A stretch of 64,000 bases of DNA. Origin: an uncultured Clostridia bacterium. GTDB lineage: Bacteria > Bacillota > Clostridia > TANB77 > CAG-508. The notes beneath the pieces were generated by a model, which worked only from the letters and a program-made list of their open reading frames with translations, made no database searches and was not told the DNA's origin. Shown here piece by piece: positions 63,932-64,000 of the stretch. Position 1 is the first letter of the stretch, and every line of letters starts with the position of its first letter. The stretch spans positions 210,208-274,207 of the forward strand of contig CAKOSX010000003.1 of the NCBI GenBank assembly GCA_934119935.1, given 5' to 3'. The position numbers and the translations under genes were made by a program.

Positions 63932-64000
63932 TGTCAATAAAAAGTAGACACAAAAAAACAATTCTATGGAAACCCTAGTTGAGTTCTATATTCAACTGGG
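63932..64000 (-). mobile_element. End of an IS3-family insertion sequence
   Basis: TGTCAATAAAAAGTAGACA at 63932-63950 is a likely terminal repeat. The minus strand then encodes the last residues of an OrfB transposase. Most of the element lies beyond the window. Confidence 0.7.
63964..64000 (-). CDS. IS3-family transposase OrfB, C-terminal end (cut by window edge)
   Basis: The minus strand reads PVEYRTQLGFP and then TAG. The 'SPVEYR' end closes integrase-core transposases of the IS150/IS3 group. Only 12 codons are in view. Confidence 0.6.
   Translation of the reverse strand, partial: PVEYRTQLGFP

Noticed and set aside
1..64000. CRISPR array, rRNA or tRNA genes
   Set aside because: No regularly spaced repeats of CRISPR type and no recognisable rRNA or tRNA sequence were found when reading both strands; a covariance search was not possible.

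Overview
The window is AT-rich (roughly 30% G+C by eye) and reads as the chromosome of a low-GC, spore-forming member of the Clostridia, probably an uncultured gut lineage. That placement is inference. It rests on AGA/ATA-rich codon use, strong AGGAGG ribosome sites, SpoIIE, a Spo0E-like peptide, a YabE-like G5/SleB protein, MecA, the DUF4321-radC-mreBCD-mrdA-minC order and the YfmF/YfmH pair. No rRNA, tRNA or CRISPR array was recognised.

1-4.9 kb is accessory. It holds a complete diversity-generating retroelement (DGR). A pilin-like target gene carries the variable repeat (VR, 1210-1359). It is followed by a MutS-domain-I-like accessory gene, an Avd gene, the template repeat (TR, 2405-2554) and a DGR-type reverse transcriptase (YQDD and IGNMTSQ motifs). 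TR and VR differ at 27 of 37 template adenines and at only one of 113 other positions. A divergent XRE regulator (cut by the window edge) and a palindrome sit upstream. Downstream, on the other strand, lie a small unknown gene and a second MutS-domain-I-like gene that is broken by a one-base frameshift.

5-19 kb holds an M23 peptidase, a nested inverted-repeat element, mecA, the cell-shape operon DUF4321-radC-mreB-mreC-mreD(frameshifted)-mrdA-minC, an Rpn-type nuclease, three small minus-strand genes, a UDP-sugar pyrophosphorylase and a phosphoesterase. A 0.9-kb stretch without genes ends in a strong terminator. 19-42 kb holds an NMT1/SsuA-type ABC importer, a phosphoesterase, TspO, a Fic protein with twin operators, an ABC exporter, spoIIE, a WG-repeat protein, acpS, tatD, a YabE-like G5/SleB protein, xth, an AI-2E transporter, a HigB/HigA-peptidase toxin-antitoxin pair, rpsU, yqeY and yfmF-yfmH.

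42-52 kb is a compact type IV secretion cluster: three VirB2-like pilins, PrgI, a VirB4-associated membrane protein, VirB4, a VirB6-like protein and an unknown partner. No relaxase, coupling protein or integrase is present. 52-58 kb carries dacF and the str operon (rpsL, rpsG, fusA, tuf). 58-64 kb carries a decayed hicA with an intact hicB, an SH3-NlpC/P60 hydrolase, comEC, three small genes and the edge of an IS3-family element.

Several genes (the MutS-like gene, mreD, hicA and perhaps the M23 peptidase) each need a one-base correction to read through. This may be real decay or sequence error. The DGR is the most notable system. A repeated element with a conserved core and unrelated self-complementary arms (6023-6133 and 41667-41772) is the most likely undescribed structure.
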